DNA of 64,000 nucleotides from Acidisoma cellulosilyticum (GTDB lineage Bacteria; Pseudomonadota; Alphaproteobacteria; Acetobacterales; Acetobacteraceae). Position numbers and translations under genes: made by a program. Shown one piece after another: positions 44,791 to 53,344 of the stretch. Location of the stretch: positions 1-64,000 of the forward strand of contig NZ_JAESVA010000018.1 of assembly GCF_020621385.1 (NCBI RefSeq). Reading direction: 5' to 3'. The notes beneath the pieces are model-generated. The model saw nothing but the letters and a program-made list of their open reading frames with translations, was not told the DNA's origin and did not search any database. Positions within the stretch are counted from its first letter, which is position 1, and each line of letters starts with the position of its first letter.

Positions 44791-45305
44791 CGGCCGACCA
44801 TGATACAAGCATGGCCATTACAAAACCACTCTGCCCCGGCCGCTGAAAATGTGAGTGGTTGTCCCATCGATGTCATAGAGGCGGATAGGCCCAGCACCCA
44901 CCATCGGGCGCCTGCAATAGACAGAACTCGGCCGTGCCTGGACCCGTCGTGCCGCGGACTGCCCGGTAAGGCTGGCAATAGAGAGCGGCACGTCCCGCGC
45001 CGCAGATTCCAATACTAGGGTCGAGCGGGTCTACCGGTATTTGGCCTAGCCGGACCCAAAACCACACGCCGCCGTTTTAGACTATGGTCCGCACCGTATC
45101 CTCAGCCGCTCGGGCCGCCGGGCTGGCACGCTTTATACCTCGCCGAAGAATTTCGTTCTACGAAGAGACGATTGCAGTCGGTTCCGGCTCCTTTTTGGCG
45201 AGCCAGCTGGAAATCCCTCTATGCCGACTACAAGCGAAAGGTGCCGGCGAGGGTGCAACTGCCCGGTTTCGTTGGACGTTAATCTGCTATGGGACTGACC
45301 GGGGG
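44791..45305. other. 515-bp stretch with no recognised gene
   Basis: Frames here are short and share no family resemblance that I can defend. The last 200 bases lead into the palindrome array upstream of parA and could contain promoter or further partition sequence. Confidence 0.35.
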
Positions 45306-45420
45306 TTTGACAGCTGTCAAAGCCGCGACGCTTTTGACAGCTGTCAATTCCGTCGCCACCGAGACAGACCGATAGCTCCTTTTTCGCTTTTGCCCAAAGG
45401 TATTCTTGACAGCTGTCAAA
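45306..45420. repeat. Three identical palindromes, candidate parS/operator array
   Basis: The 14-bp perfect palindrome TTGACAGCTGTCAA occurs at 45307-45320, 45334-45347 and 45406-45419, with starts 27 and 72 bases apart. It lies 150-260 bases before the parA start. With flanks (TTTGACAGCTGTCAAA) it agrees with the repABC parS pattern GTTNNNNGCNNNNAAC except at the outermost bases. It is probably a ParB centromere or an operator for ParA/ParB. The 145 bases after it are the parA leader. Confidence 0.75.
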
Positions 45421-45565
45421 AACGTCGCGTTTTTCTAGGGATAGGCGGCGCCATTACACGCGATCTCCGTCCCAATTTTGGCGGCAGGCGACAAAAGCCG
45501 ATTGCGCTACCAGCCACGATGCGGCTACTAACGGATATTCATCGAATTATGGAAGTTTTCCGTAG

Positions 45566-46768
45566 ATGCTGGATAAAGGCGCGCTTCCTGAAAAAAGTCA
45601 CGTCGACGAAGAAATCCGTGCCGACGCTCAGGCGCTGAGTTCAGAATTATTCAACCTGCGTGCAAGACTGTTTCCGCCAAGCTCGGCCAAGCCGTTGCGC
45701 CTGTTTTCTAGCGGCGAGGCGGCATCGATTATCGGCATCAGCGATGCTTATCTGCGGCAGCTATCCTTGGCGGAAGTAGGGCCTGCCCCGGTAAGTGTGG
45801 TGGCCGGCCGACGCTCTTATACCCTCGCCCAGATAAACGAATACCGCCAAATTTTGTCCCGTGAAGGCCGCGCCTATCTCCCGCGCCGCCGAGATGGTGA
45901 GCATCTTCAGGTCATCGCGGTCACGAATTTCAAAGGGGGCTCCGGCAAGACCACCACGTCCGCCCATCTTGCCCAATATCTGGCCTTGCGCGGTTTCCGC
46001 GTCCTGGCGGTGGATCTTGATCCGCAATCCAGCCTATCGACCCTCTTCGGCTTTCAGCCGGAAACCGATCTCTCGGAAAACGAGACCTTGTATGCGGCCA
46101 TACGCTACGACGACAAACGGCGGAAATTGAAAGAGATTGTCCGCCCGACCTATTTCACCGGCATCGACATCGTGCCCGCCAATCTCGAATTGCAGGAATT
46201 CGAGCACGACACACCGCGCATTCTGGCCATGGCGAAACGGGGCGAGCACGACCTTTTCTTCAGCCGCGTGAAGGAAACTTTCGCCCAAGCCAATGACAGC
46301 TACGATGTGATCGTCGTCGATTGTCCGCCGCAGCTTGGCTTCCTCACGCTTGGGGCACTCTGTTCCGCGACCGGCGTCATTGTCACCGTTCATCCGCAGA
46401 TGCTCGATATTGCCAGCATGTCCCAGTTTTTGCTGATGACCGCCGATCTGCTCAGCGTGGTGCGAAATGCCGGAGGTGAGCTGAAATACGATTTTCTTCG
46501 CTATCTCATCACCCGTTACGAGCCGCAGGACGGCCCGCAGACCCAAATCGTCGGCTTCCTGCGGAATCTTTTTGGCGAGCGGGTGCTGACCACACCTATG
46601 CTGAAATCCACTGCTGTCTCAGACGCCGGGCTGACCAAGCAGACGCTGTATGAAATCAGCCGCCAAAGCCTTGGCCGTGCAACCTATAGCCGCGCCATCG
46701 AAGCTTTGGATGCGGTGAACGGCGAAGTCGAATCCCTCATCAAGGCAAGCTGGGGCCGTGGATCATGA
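45566..46768 (+). CDS. parA: Plasmid partition ATPase ParA (RepA of repABC type)
   Basis: 400 residues. An N-terminal HTH region (FSSGEAASIIGISDAYLRQL, SYTLAQINEYRQIL) is followed by the deviant Walker A VTNFKGGSGKTTTSAHLAQY, then LAVDLDPQSSLSTLFGF and VIVVDCPPQLGFLTLGALCS. Length and layout match RepA/ParA proteins of alphaproteobacterial plasmids (type Ia), which drive plasmid segregation and repress their own operon through the HTH part. The stop overlaps the parB start (ATGA). The upstream palindromes are the likely binding sites. Confidence 0.93.
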   Translation: MLDKGALPEKSHVDEEIRADAQALSSELFNLRARLFPPSSAKPLRLFSSGEAASIIGISDAYLRQLSLAEVGPAPVSVVAGRRSYTLAQINEYRQILSREGRAYLPRRRDGEHLQVIAVTNFKGGSGKTTTSAHLAQYLALRGFRVLAVDLDPQSSLSTLFGFQPETDLSENETLYAAIRYDDKRRKLKEIVRPTYFTGIDIVPANLELQEFEHDTPRILAMAKRGEHDLFFSRVKETFAQANDSYDVIVVDCPPQLGFLTLGALCSATGVIVTVHPQMLDIASMSQFLLMTADLLSVVRNAGGELKYDFLRYLITRYEPQDGPQTQIVGFLRNLFGERVLTTPMLKSTAVSDAGLTKQTLYEISRQSLGRATYSRAIEALDAVNGEVESLIKASWGRGS

Positions 46769-47754
46769 TGAAACGCAAAGACCTGTTGAAAGCGGCCTTC
46801 GACAAACCCGTCACTGACGCCGTGCCGCCAGGGAGTCCGCTTGCCGAAACCGCCCGCGTGCCGTCCGGCGCGATTCGGGCCATGGGGCTCAGCCTTAACC
46901 GGATCGAAGCCAACGCGGCCCTAGCCGAAACCTTCGCCGAGCAAATCGCACGCGGGGAGGTCGTCCAGGAGCTGGACCCGCTGCTGATTGAACCCTCCTT
47001 CGTGGATGACCGGATCGATCGCACCTCCGATCCGGATTTCCGTCAGCTGGTCGAGAGCATTGCGGCCTCGGGTCAGCAGGTGCCGATCCTGGTGCGGCCG
47101 CATAAGGGTAAGCCCGGCTATTATCAGGTCGCTTACGGCCATCGCCGCTGGACTGCCTGCCGCGAGCTGCAGCGCAACGTCAAGGCTCTGGTGCGACCGC
47201 TGAGCGACGCCGATCTGGTCATAGCCCAGGGCAAGGAAAATGCCGAGCGCCGCAACCTATCCTTTATCGAACGTGCGACTTTCGCCGCGCATCTGGAAAG
47301 CCAAGGGTTCGAGCGCTCCGTCATCCAATCCGCGCTCGCAGTCCATCCGGCAGAGATGACGCGGCTGCTGGCCATCGCACGTGAGATTCCCAAGAGTTTC
47401 ATTGCGGCGATCGGCCCGGCACCACGGGCGGGACGTCCGCGCTGGATGGAGCTTGCCGCTCTGCTAGCTGATGCGCGCGCGCGCGAGCGGCTTGTCGCCA
47501 TCATCGAAGAGCCCGCATTCCGGAAAGTCGGCTCCGACACGCGCTTTGACCTGGCGCTGACGCGGCTGCGCGCCACCAAGGCACCGGCGGACGCACCTTT
47601 TACCTTTCGCGATGCCCAGGGCAGGGCCGTGGGCACGGCAGAGCCGACGGCCGCAGGGTTTCGCCTGCTGTTCGATCTGAAACTCGCCCCTGGTCTGGAT
47701 CGCTACCTGCTTGAAAATCTGCCCGCGCTGATCGCGGCCTACGAAAGCCCCTGA
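46765..47754 (+). CDS. parB: Plasmid partition protein ParB (RepB family)
   Basis: 329 residues. The nuclease/CTPase-like ParB domain spans about 60-170 (ELDPLLIEPSFVDDRIDRTS, VPILVRPHKGKPGYYQVAYG, GHRRWTACRELQRNVKALVR), with the GHRR box that binds nucleotide, and then AQGKENAERRNLSFIERATF. The HTH follows (FERSVIQSALAVHPAEMTRL). It should bind the palindromes upstream of parA and stimulate ParA. The iteron origin starts four bases after its stop. Confidence 0.93.
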   Translation: MMKRKDLLKAAFDKPVTDAVPPGSPLAETARVPSGAIRAMGLSLNRIEANAALAETFAEQIARGEVVQELDPLLIEPSFVDDRIDRTSDPDFRQLVESIAASGQQVPILVRPHKGKPGYYQVAYGHRRWTACRELQRNVKALVRPLSDADLVIAQGKENAERRNLSFIERATFAAHLESQGFERSVIQSALAVHPAEMTRLLAIAREIPKSFIAAIGPAPRAGRPRWMELAALLADARARERLVAIIEEPAFRKVGSDTRFDLALTRLRATKAPADAPFTFRDAQGRAVGTAEPTAAGFRLLFDLKLAPGLDRYLLENLPALIAAYESP

Positions 47755-47757
47755 AGC

Positions 47758-48109
47758 GTGGACTTTCGCGAGACGCGAAACGCCGTCACCGCAATGGACA
47801 ACTGCGCCGCTGGCCATTCGCCCGTGGACTTTTGCGATGGCGGCCACGGCAACCTCCCCTTGCGCATCGTACCGGCCGCGACAGCGGCGCAGCTCCGTGG
47901 ACTTTTGCGATGATCTTCGGGGCAAACCGCCCTTCGCGCACTCGCCGTCAGGGGCCGCGGGCTTCCGAGTCGCCGAAACCTAGAGGCCGCAGCCACAGCG
48001 ACTCATCCCCAAGCCTGCTGTGGACCCTTGCGAGGCAAGTGTGGACTGTTGCGAGAGGCCCTGACGTTAAATCAAGAACTTAGCTACGTTATCCCGTGGA
48101 CTGTCGCGA
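47758..48109 (+). repeat. Iteron array, probable replication origin
   Basis: Six direct copies of a 14-base iteron of consensus GTGGACTNTTGCGA occur at 47758, 47824, 47897, 48020, 48041 and 48096; positions 8-10 vary (TTT, CTT, TGT, and C for T in two copies). A partial inverted copy (AAAGTCCAC) lies at 48160-48168. The array fills the space between parB and the initiator gene, which has a nearby AT-richer patch (48110-48160, AATAGAAAGACTTCTAATAA). The Rep initiator is expected to bind these to open the origin and limit copy number. Confidence 0.85.
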
Positions 48110-48226
48110 GCAAACTAATAGAAAGACTTCTAATAACTTCCCAAATAGTTTGCCTCCCTAAAGTCCACGGCGACATTTACCTCATCCTCTGGCAGTTTTC
48201 CCTCCATTCGCTGATTGGGTGCGGCA

Positions 48227-49147
48227 ATGGGGACGGTTCACGACCTAATCGAGATGCGAGGACGCCTTGGCACCCTTGCCATGGATGTTGACCGTCGCGT
48301 TGTCGAAGCTGCTGCGTCCTATATGGCTGATGAGGACAACGGCATTGGCTTTGTCTATTCCGGCTGGACCCAGGCTGCCCTCCCGCACCGTCGTCTGAAA
48401 GACGATCAAACTTGGCAGATCACGTCCGACCATGTGAAGCTACTGATCGAGCCTGGGCGCCGGGCCAACGATTTCGGGGAACCGACCTGGGTTGGCGTGC
48501 CCTATGGGTCGCGCGCTCGTCTCATCATGCTTTATCTGCAGACGGAAGCGCTACGCACCAACAGCCGCGAGATCGAACTCGGAAAATCCTTACGCGCTTG
48601 GCTGACACGTCTGGGTATTTCGATCGGCGGCAAGTCGCTAAAAGATGTCCGGGAACAAGCTGAGCGCATTTCGCGCTGCCGGTTGACCTTTCATATACAG
48701 ACTGCCGGACGGGCGGGCCTCGTCAATCAGAACATCATGGATACCGCAATGTTCGTGGATGGCGCCGACCCCGGTCAAGGCACCTTGTTTCTGGAAACCG
48801 CACGCCTGTCTGAAGTCTTCTTCGAGCAGCTGCGCAAACATCCTGTGCCCCTAGAAGAAGCGGCGATCAGAGCCATCAACAACAACTCGATGGCGCTAGA
48901 TATCTATTGCTGGCTGGCCTACCGCCTGCACGTCCTGTCAGGCCCAAGGCAGGTGACCTGGAAAGCGCTGATGGGTCAGTTCGGTAGCGGTTACAAAGAA
49001 CAGTTTCACTTCAAGCCCCGTTTCCTTGAAAATCTCAACCTGGCGCTTGCTGTCTATCCGGACGCAAAAGTGGATGTGGATGAACGCGGGCTGACGCTCA
49101 AACCGTCCAAATCCCCCGTGCCGCAGAAAGCCGCCGCCGTCCGGTAA
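48227..49147 (+). CDS. repA: Plasmid replication initiator (RepA, PF04796-like)
   Basis: 306 residues from ATG 48227 (TTG 48215 possible). The family core includes NGIGFVYSGWTQAALPHRRL, GVPYGSRARLIMLYLQTEAL, SREIELGKSLRAWLTRLGIS, KSLKDVREQAERISRCRLTF and SMALDIYCWLAYRLHVLS, which together form the two winged-helix DNA-binding domains of Acetobacteraceae-type RepA proteins. It follows the iterons directly and a further iteron lies inverted nine bases after its stop, fitting origin binding and autorepression. It replaces RepC of classical repABC plasmids. Confidence 0.88.
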   Translation: MGTVHDLIEMRGRLGTLAMDVDRRVVEAAASYMADEDNGIGFVYSGWTQAALPHRRLKDDQTWQITSDHVKLLIEPGRRANDFGEPTWVGVPYGSRARLIMLYLQTEALRTNSREIELGKSLRAWLTRLGISIGGKSLKDVREQAERISRCRLTFHIQTAGRAGLVNQNIMDTAMFVDGADPGQGTLFLETARLSEVFFEQLRKHPVPLEEAAIRAINNNSMALDIYCWLAYRLHVLSGPRQVTWKALMGQFGSGYKEQFHFKPRFLENLNLALAVYPDAKVDVDERGLTLKPSKSPVPQKAAAVR

Positions 49148-49155
49148 GGCCCGAC

Positions 49156-49169
49156 TCGCAAAAGTCCAC
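49156..49169 (-). repeat. Inverted iteron after the rep gene
   Basis: TCGCAAAAGTCCAC is the exact complement of the iteron GTGGACTTTTGCGA (copies at 47824 and 47897). It lies nine bases after the rep stop codon, about a kilobase from the array, and could serve for looping or handcuffing by the initiator. Confidence 0.75.
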
Positions 49170-49288
49170 ATCGCGTGCTTTCAAAACTCGACGTTCAACG
49201 AATGCTGGCCGGTCCCCAACCTTCGGCCCGGAGCGGCGATGTCTGAAAGGAGGGAAAGACGCAACGCCTGTCCGAAACCCAGGTTATT

Positions 49289-49726
49289 TTAAGCGTTGGG
49301 GATAAGACAGAGCACGGATTTACCGCCCACGACACTGGCGACGGAGAGCTTTCTGTCGAAGGTCGCGAGGAGACCCCCGCGGGATTTGGCGAGCGCCAGA
49401 AGATAGGTGTCGGTGACCTGCCCGGCCGTCAAAATCTTCGCCACATCGAGGCCCGGCGTTTCGACAAGGCTGATGTTATCAGGCCAGAACTGGTGTCCGG
49501 CCAGCGCTCTCAAGGCCCGCATGATGTCTGCCACGGCCGCGGGCGAACCGGGAGAGTTGGGGTATTTCGAATTTCCCAGAATGCGGATAACGCCATTTTC
49601 AGTGATCGGACTGGTGGCCCAAGCTTCATGCCCGACCATCGCGAACCAATGATGCGCATCTTCATGGGCCACATGCGCCGGATCGATCAGGGCAATGAGG
49701 ACGTTGACGTCAAGCAGATAGGTCAC
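49289..49726 (-). CDS. vapC: PIN-domain ribonuclease toxin (VapC-like)
   Basis: 145 residues. The PIN acidic residues are visible: MTYLLDVNVLIALIDP (first Asp), SPITENGVIRIL (Glu) and TDTYLLALAKSRGGLLATFD (two Asp). VapC toxins cleave tRNA or rRNA and are held off by the partner antitoxin. Its ATG overlaps the antitoxin stop by four bases. Placement 120 bases after the replication gene fits a plasmid-addiction role. Confidence 0.88.
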   Translation of the reverse strand: MTYLLDVNVLIALIDPAHVAHEDAHHWFAMVGHEAWATSPITENGVIRILGNSKYPNSPGSPAAVADIMRALRALAGHQFWPDNISLVETPGLDVAKILTAGQVTDTYLLALAKSRGGLLATFDRKLSVASVVGGKSVLCLIPNA

Positions 49727-49950
49727 GGCGCCTCATCGCGCAGCCGGTTCACCATATCCAGCGTCACCCGTCGCGTGCCGGGCTTGAGCGCCAATAAGGG
49801 TATGCCATTGCGGGACGCTTGAGATACCGGGCGCTGCAGGGACCGGCGCGCGAGGTCCGAAATGATTTCGCCCAGGGGCCGATGCTGCTGCTGGGCAAGC
49901 GCCTTGGCCGCCTGCAGTACATCATCATCAATCGCAAGGGTGGTTCTCAT
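49723..49950 (-). CDS. vapB: VapB-like ribbon-helix-helix antitoxin
   Basis: 75 residues from ATG 49950 (MRTTLAIDDDVLQAAKALAQ); an upstream ATG at 49968 adds six residues. The start is the beta strand of a ribbon-helix-helix fold (TTLAIDDDVL) followed by QQHRPLGEIISDLARRSLQR. The C-terminal part (LLALKPGTRRVTLDMVNRLR) should wrap round the toxin. It probably represses its own promoter, located in 49951-49980. Confidence 0.85.
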   Translation of the reverse strand: MRTTLAIDDDVLQAAKALAQQQHRPLGEIISDLARRSLQRPVSQASRNGIPLLALKPGTRRVTLDMVNRLRDEAP

Positions 49951-49974
49951 GACCGGCCTCAACATCATCGTGCA

Positions 49975-50684
49975 TCAATCATCACACATCACATAGACCG
50001 AAAGCCGGGCCGCTTCAAGACAGCGCCTTCCGATCCAGGCTGGGAATTTCCCGTCTGAGAGAGGTTCCTGGTGCCGGGGCACCACATCAATGACCATTAG
50101 GTGAGGCACTATGCTCATGTCCCGAAATTCAGGAGAGGCGGCGAGGTGGCTAAAAGTCTGCTCGCGCGTCGACCCGGTGGCAATTGCTGTCTCGTTGAAG
50201 ACGATGGCCTGCGCGCACGGAGAGAACCCACGCTGCTTCAGTGTCACCGCAGGCAGAAGATCTTCTGGCTGGTTACCGGTGAGATAGAAGATTACGGGAG
50301 AAAGACCACCGCGTTCGATCTCCTGGGCAAAGCCCGGAAGCTCCCCCGCTAAAGATCGTAGCACCGTATCTCCGCCGCCAAGATCGACGATCGCTGACTG
50401 CTTTGACGCGATGCAATCCTCGATCAAGTCCAAGAGCCAGCGGTGGACACCCGCAGGATCGTCGACCTCTGGCCGCTTGACCCCTTCGAAATAGGAGGCG
50501 AACGAGGAATTGGTGGGATCGATAACCGCCAGCAGCACTTCGCGCCGCGTTCGAGCGCAATCTCGGTCATCCAGCGCAGCAGTGTCGTCTTGCATGTCTT
50601 GCCGCGGCCGGCCGCGAAGACGATCTTGGGCTTGCCACGGCTTGTGGGGGCCGGCGCCAAGCCGGATGGTGCCTGCCGTTGCAA
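49975..50684 (-). pseudogene. TraL-like ParA-fold ATPase, frameshifted second copy
   Basis: One frame has GKPKIVFAAGRGKTCKTTLL then RWMTEIALERGA; the other continues EVLLAVIDPTNSSFASYFEG, LLDLIEDCIASKQSAIVDLG and GGLSPVIFYLTGNQPEDLLP. They correspond to one protein at 58284-59156. The shift lies near 50545. In addition the P-loop GKTGKTT has become GKTCKTT, and the end after FSHLAASPEFRD no longer matches. It is an inactivated relative about 80% identical in a sampled DNA stretch, not a recent copy. Confidence 0.8.
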
Positions 50685-51035
50685 GGCGGGGGCGGGCAGG
50701 GAACGGACCGACCCCTGGCGTTGGAAGCCATCTCCAATCTCTCTAAAGCCGGGGGAAGGGATGACAAACCCATTGCTCTGCTTTCCGGCCTTCGGTTGCG
50801 CTGATCTAGGCCGGCCGTCTCGGGCCGCTTACCCCCGCTTTGCCGTCCAGGCGCATGCGCGCCTGTTCTGACGGGCAAAGCGTTTCCGGTTCGAACGGCA
50901 CCTAGTCGCTGCGCTCCCGCACCACTGCCGTTCTCAGGGGTGCAGCCCTCATCTTTCCCGGCCTGGTCGATCCGCACCGAGGCGGAAGAGCAGGACAACG
51001 GGTTCTGGATCCCCCGGCTTTTATAGAGATCGAAA
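50685..51035. other. 351-bp stretch, no recognised gene
   Basis: This lies between the broken TraL-like copy and a conserved hypothetical gene transcribed to the right. GGCTTTTATAGAGATCG (51017-51033) just before the next ATG may include a -10-like TTTATA box. No coding signal is supported. Confidence 0.4.
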
Positions 51036-51626
51036 ATGGCCCTCAAGAACGCTCAGAAGTCCGCTCCCCAGCTCGCTCGCGCCCCGCAGTGCCGTCAGGC
51101 AATCACCCTCGAACTTGTCGCCCGCCTCACCCCCACCGCCACACAGGCCCATAAGCTCAGCACCGCCTTCGGCCTCGATCCCGTCGATTTCGACGGCATC
51201 CGCGAAACCACCGAAGCGCATTTCACCCAGCACGCCGACGCCCTCCAGCCCACCGTCAACGAGACGGCGCTCCGCATCCACCTCCAGCGCATCGTCGGGG
51301 CCTGTGTCGGGTCCGCCCACGGCGCCGCCACCTTCTACTCCAGCAAGGTCACGGTCGCCTGCGAGATGACCATGAAGCTCGCCAACGAGGACCGCGACGA
51401 AGATCGGGACGGGGTTTCCGGCTTCGACGGCAAAGCAGCCCGCGCCCGCGAATTCGCCGCTCAGGCCGGCCTCACCGCCTACGCCCTTCACGCCTCCGCA
51501 ACCGGCGCCGTTCACGCCTTCCGCGGGCTGACCGGTGAAGAATGGAAGCCCTACGAGGCCCCAATCGCCCCGTCCCGCAGCGTCAGCGCACAGGCCGCAG
51601 CCGCCCAGATCGACGCCCTCGGCTGA
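51036..51626 (+). CDS. Conserved hypothetical plasmid protein, 196 aa
   Basis: Residues: QCRQAITLELVARLTPTATQ, HKLSTAFGLDPVDFDGIRET, VNETALRIHLQRIVGACVGS, AHGAATFYSSKVTVACEMTM, then LTAYALHASATGAVHAFRGL and TGEEWKPYEAP. Mostly helical, soluble, with no catalytic motif I recognise. I recall close relatives on Acetobacteraceae plasmids. It is free-standing between the broken TraL-like gene and the Uma2 nuclease gene. Confidence 0.7.
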   Translation: MALKNAQKSAPQLARAPQCRQAITLELVARLTPTATQAHKLSTAFGLDPVDFDGIRETTEAHFTQHADALQPTVNETALRIHLQRIVGACVGSAHGAATFYSSKVTVACEMTMKLANEDRDEDRDGVSGFDGKAARAREFAAQAGLTAYALHASATGAVHAFRGLTGEEWKPYEAPIAPSRSVSAQAAAAQIDALG

Positions 51627-51840
51627 GACAGAGAGGCGGGGACCGCAAGGTCCTCGCCTCTTCTCATGTTCTCGATGCCCGGCCTTGGGAAGGAGAGGGA
51701 AGGGGCACGCTCGAGTGCGCAGCCCAGGCCCGCTCGCCTGCAGGGCTTCGCCCCACAGCCTCCGCAGCCCTGCGCCGCTACCTTGCATACCAGCGCTACG
51801 CGCTTGATTTCCAACACTCATCTCGAAAAGGAAGCCAAAC

Positions 51841-52449
51841 ATGCCAGCTCATGCTGAGACTGAGGCCATGAACGCGCCCCTTCGCAAACCCTGGACACAG
51901 GAAGAGTTCTTCTCCTGGGCAGAACGCCAGGAAGGCCACTTCGAATTCGATGGTCTCCGACCCGTGGCTATGACTGGCGGCACAGGCGGCCACAGCATGA
52001 TCGGCGGAAATCTGTTCTTCGCTCTACGGTCACGTCTCAATGGCAGTTCATGCCTGCATCTCGGCTCTGATGCCGGCGTCGAGACCATCAATAACGCCGT
52101 TCGCTATCCGGATGCCGTCGTCACCTGCACGAAGTTTGATCCCAACGTGCGCAAAATCCCCGGCATCGTCGTTGTCTTCGAAGTTCTCAGCCCATCTTCC
52201 GGCGCCACCGATCGTGTCGTCAAAGTGCGTGAATACGCGGCAGTTTCTTCCATCCGGCGCTACGTGATCCTGGAAGCCACCGCTGTCGGGCTCCTGGTGC
52301 TCGAACGCAGCTCGCTCGAACAAGCCTGGCAAACTACAGCGCTCAGCAACGGCGATATCCTCCGGATGCCCGAAATCGGCATCGAAATCCCGGTCGCTGA
52401 AATCTACGAGGGCATCGAATTCGCCGACCAGGATAACCAGGACAGCTAA
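51841..52449 (+). CDS. Uma2 family endonuclease (DUF820)
   Basis: 202 residues. The PD-(D/E)XK-like core of Uma2 proteins is visible: TQEEFFSWAERQEGHFEFDG (Glu), RYPDAVVTCTKF (Asp of the core), VVVFEVLSPSSGATDRVVKV (Glu) and REYAAVSSIRRYVILE (helix after the core). These small nucleases are common in mobile DNA, with unclear biological roles. A GGAAG ribosome site precedes the ATG; a second Met at residue 10 is possible. Confidence 0.88.
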   Translation: MPAHAETEAMNAPLRKPWTQEEFFSWAERQEGHFEFDGLRPVAMTGGTGGHSMIGGNLFFALRSRLNGSSCLHLGSDAGVETINNAVRYPDAVVTCTKFDPNVRKIPGIVVVFEVLSPSSGATDRVVKVREYAAVSSIRRYVILEATAVGLLVLERSSLEQAWQTTALSNGDILRMPEIGIEIPVAEIYEGIEFADQDNQDS

Positions 52450-52457
52450 GCTTAGTT

Positions 52458-53093
52458 TTAACTCTCGAACGGAGCGTCGTTGAGGCGATCTACAGACGAA
52501 ACCGCCTGATACCCAGAAACGAACCGCTCTCCGAAATCATGCATGAAGTTATCGAACGTTGTGGTCGGCTTCCGGCGAACGATTCCGCAAAGGCAGTTGG
52601 TGAGGTTTTCCTTGAACGACAGACGGGGATAGGCCTGCAAGATTTGCTCCATCAGGGACGGCTCGATTGCATCATAACGGTTGCCTGAGACGTCGACCTG
52701 CACCCCTGAGTGGCAGAATGACACTACCGGACCTTTGTGAAGCGCTATGGAACGTGTCGAATGGAGAGAGATAGCGTCCCACACAAGTTGCACATCGATA
52801 GGCGACAAACCGTAGGTTTGAAGAAAAGACCTCGCCGCATTTGCGCCGTCGACTTCAAACCGATTGTCATTTGTCATGTATGTATCGGTCAAACCAAGGT
52901 CATGGAGTAAGGCCGAAACAGCAAGAAGCTCTGGATCTGGCTTTGATCCGTCTTTTTCGGCCAATAACGCACCGAATATCCATGACCTCATGACGTGGTT
53001 AAACAGATAGAGCTCAGACGAATTTTGTGCTAGGTCTCGTGCTTCGCTTACCATCTGTGAATCTGGCAAAGATATCACTGCCCTGATTTTCAT
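52458..53093 (-). CDS. HD domain protein, cyanamide hydratase-like
   Basis: 211 residues from ATG 53093 (AAGGGA upstream; the frame extends to 53195). Metal-site residues: LYLFNHVMRSWIFGALLAEK (His), LLAVSALLHDLGLTDTYMTN (His-Asp) and LVWDAISLHSTRS (His). The arrangement matches the DDI2/cyanamide hydratase branch of HD hydrolases, which adds water to a C-N triple bond, but family members also have other substrates. CLCGIVRRKPTTTFDNFMHD is the conserved C-terminal helix. It converges with the Uma2 gene. Confidence 0.82.
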   Translation of the reverse strand: MKIRAVISLPDSQMVSEARDLAQNSSELYLFNHVMRSWIFGALLAEKDGSKPDPELLAVSALLHDLGLTDTYMTNDNRFEVDGANAARSFLQTYGLSPIDVQLVWDAISLHSTRSIALHKGPVVSFCHSGVQVDVSGNRYDAIEPSLMEQILQAYPRLSFKENLTNCLCGIVRRKPTTTFDNFMHDFGERFVSGYQAVSSVDRLNDAPFES

Positions 53094-53344
53094 AACCGCA
53101 TCCCTTTTTGTACACTGACTATCGCTCTCGAATGCCGCAGCTTGCGCCTTTGCGATGGTGACTCCGGCTATGACGGCTGCGGCGTCCAGGAACAACTCTG
53201 CGATCTAAATTGGCTTCACCCATTGCCGCCGGGCCCTGCTAGCTCGCCGCTATGGGGTCCGCTGATCGACGTCAGCAGCATGGGCGACCGCCAAAAGGAT
53301 CCAGTTCGCGGTTCGACTGAATTTTCCGGGTACGCGGCCGGTCA

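Noticed and set aside
45084-45638. 184-aa plus-strand frame through the palindromes into parA
   Set aside because: It overlaps the parA start in another frame, crosses the palindrome array and has no family match.
46034-46546. 170-aa minus-strand frame
   Set aside because: Antisense of parA.
51021-51842. 273-aa Gly/Ala-rich minus-strand frame
   Set aside because: Antisense of the 196-aa conserved plasmid gene and of intergenic DNA; low-complexity composition.
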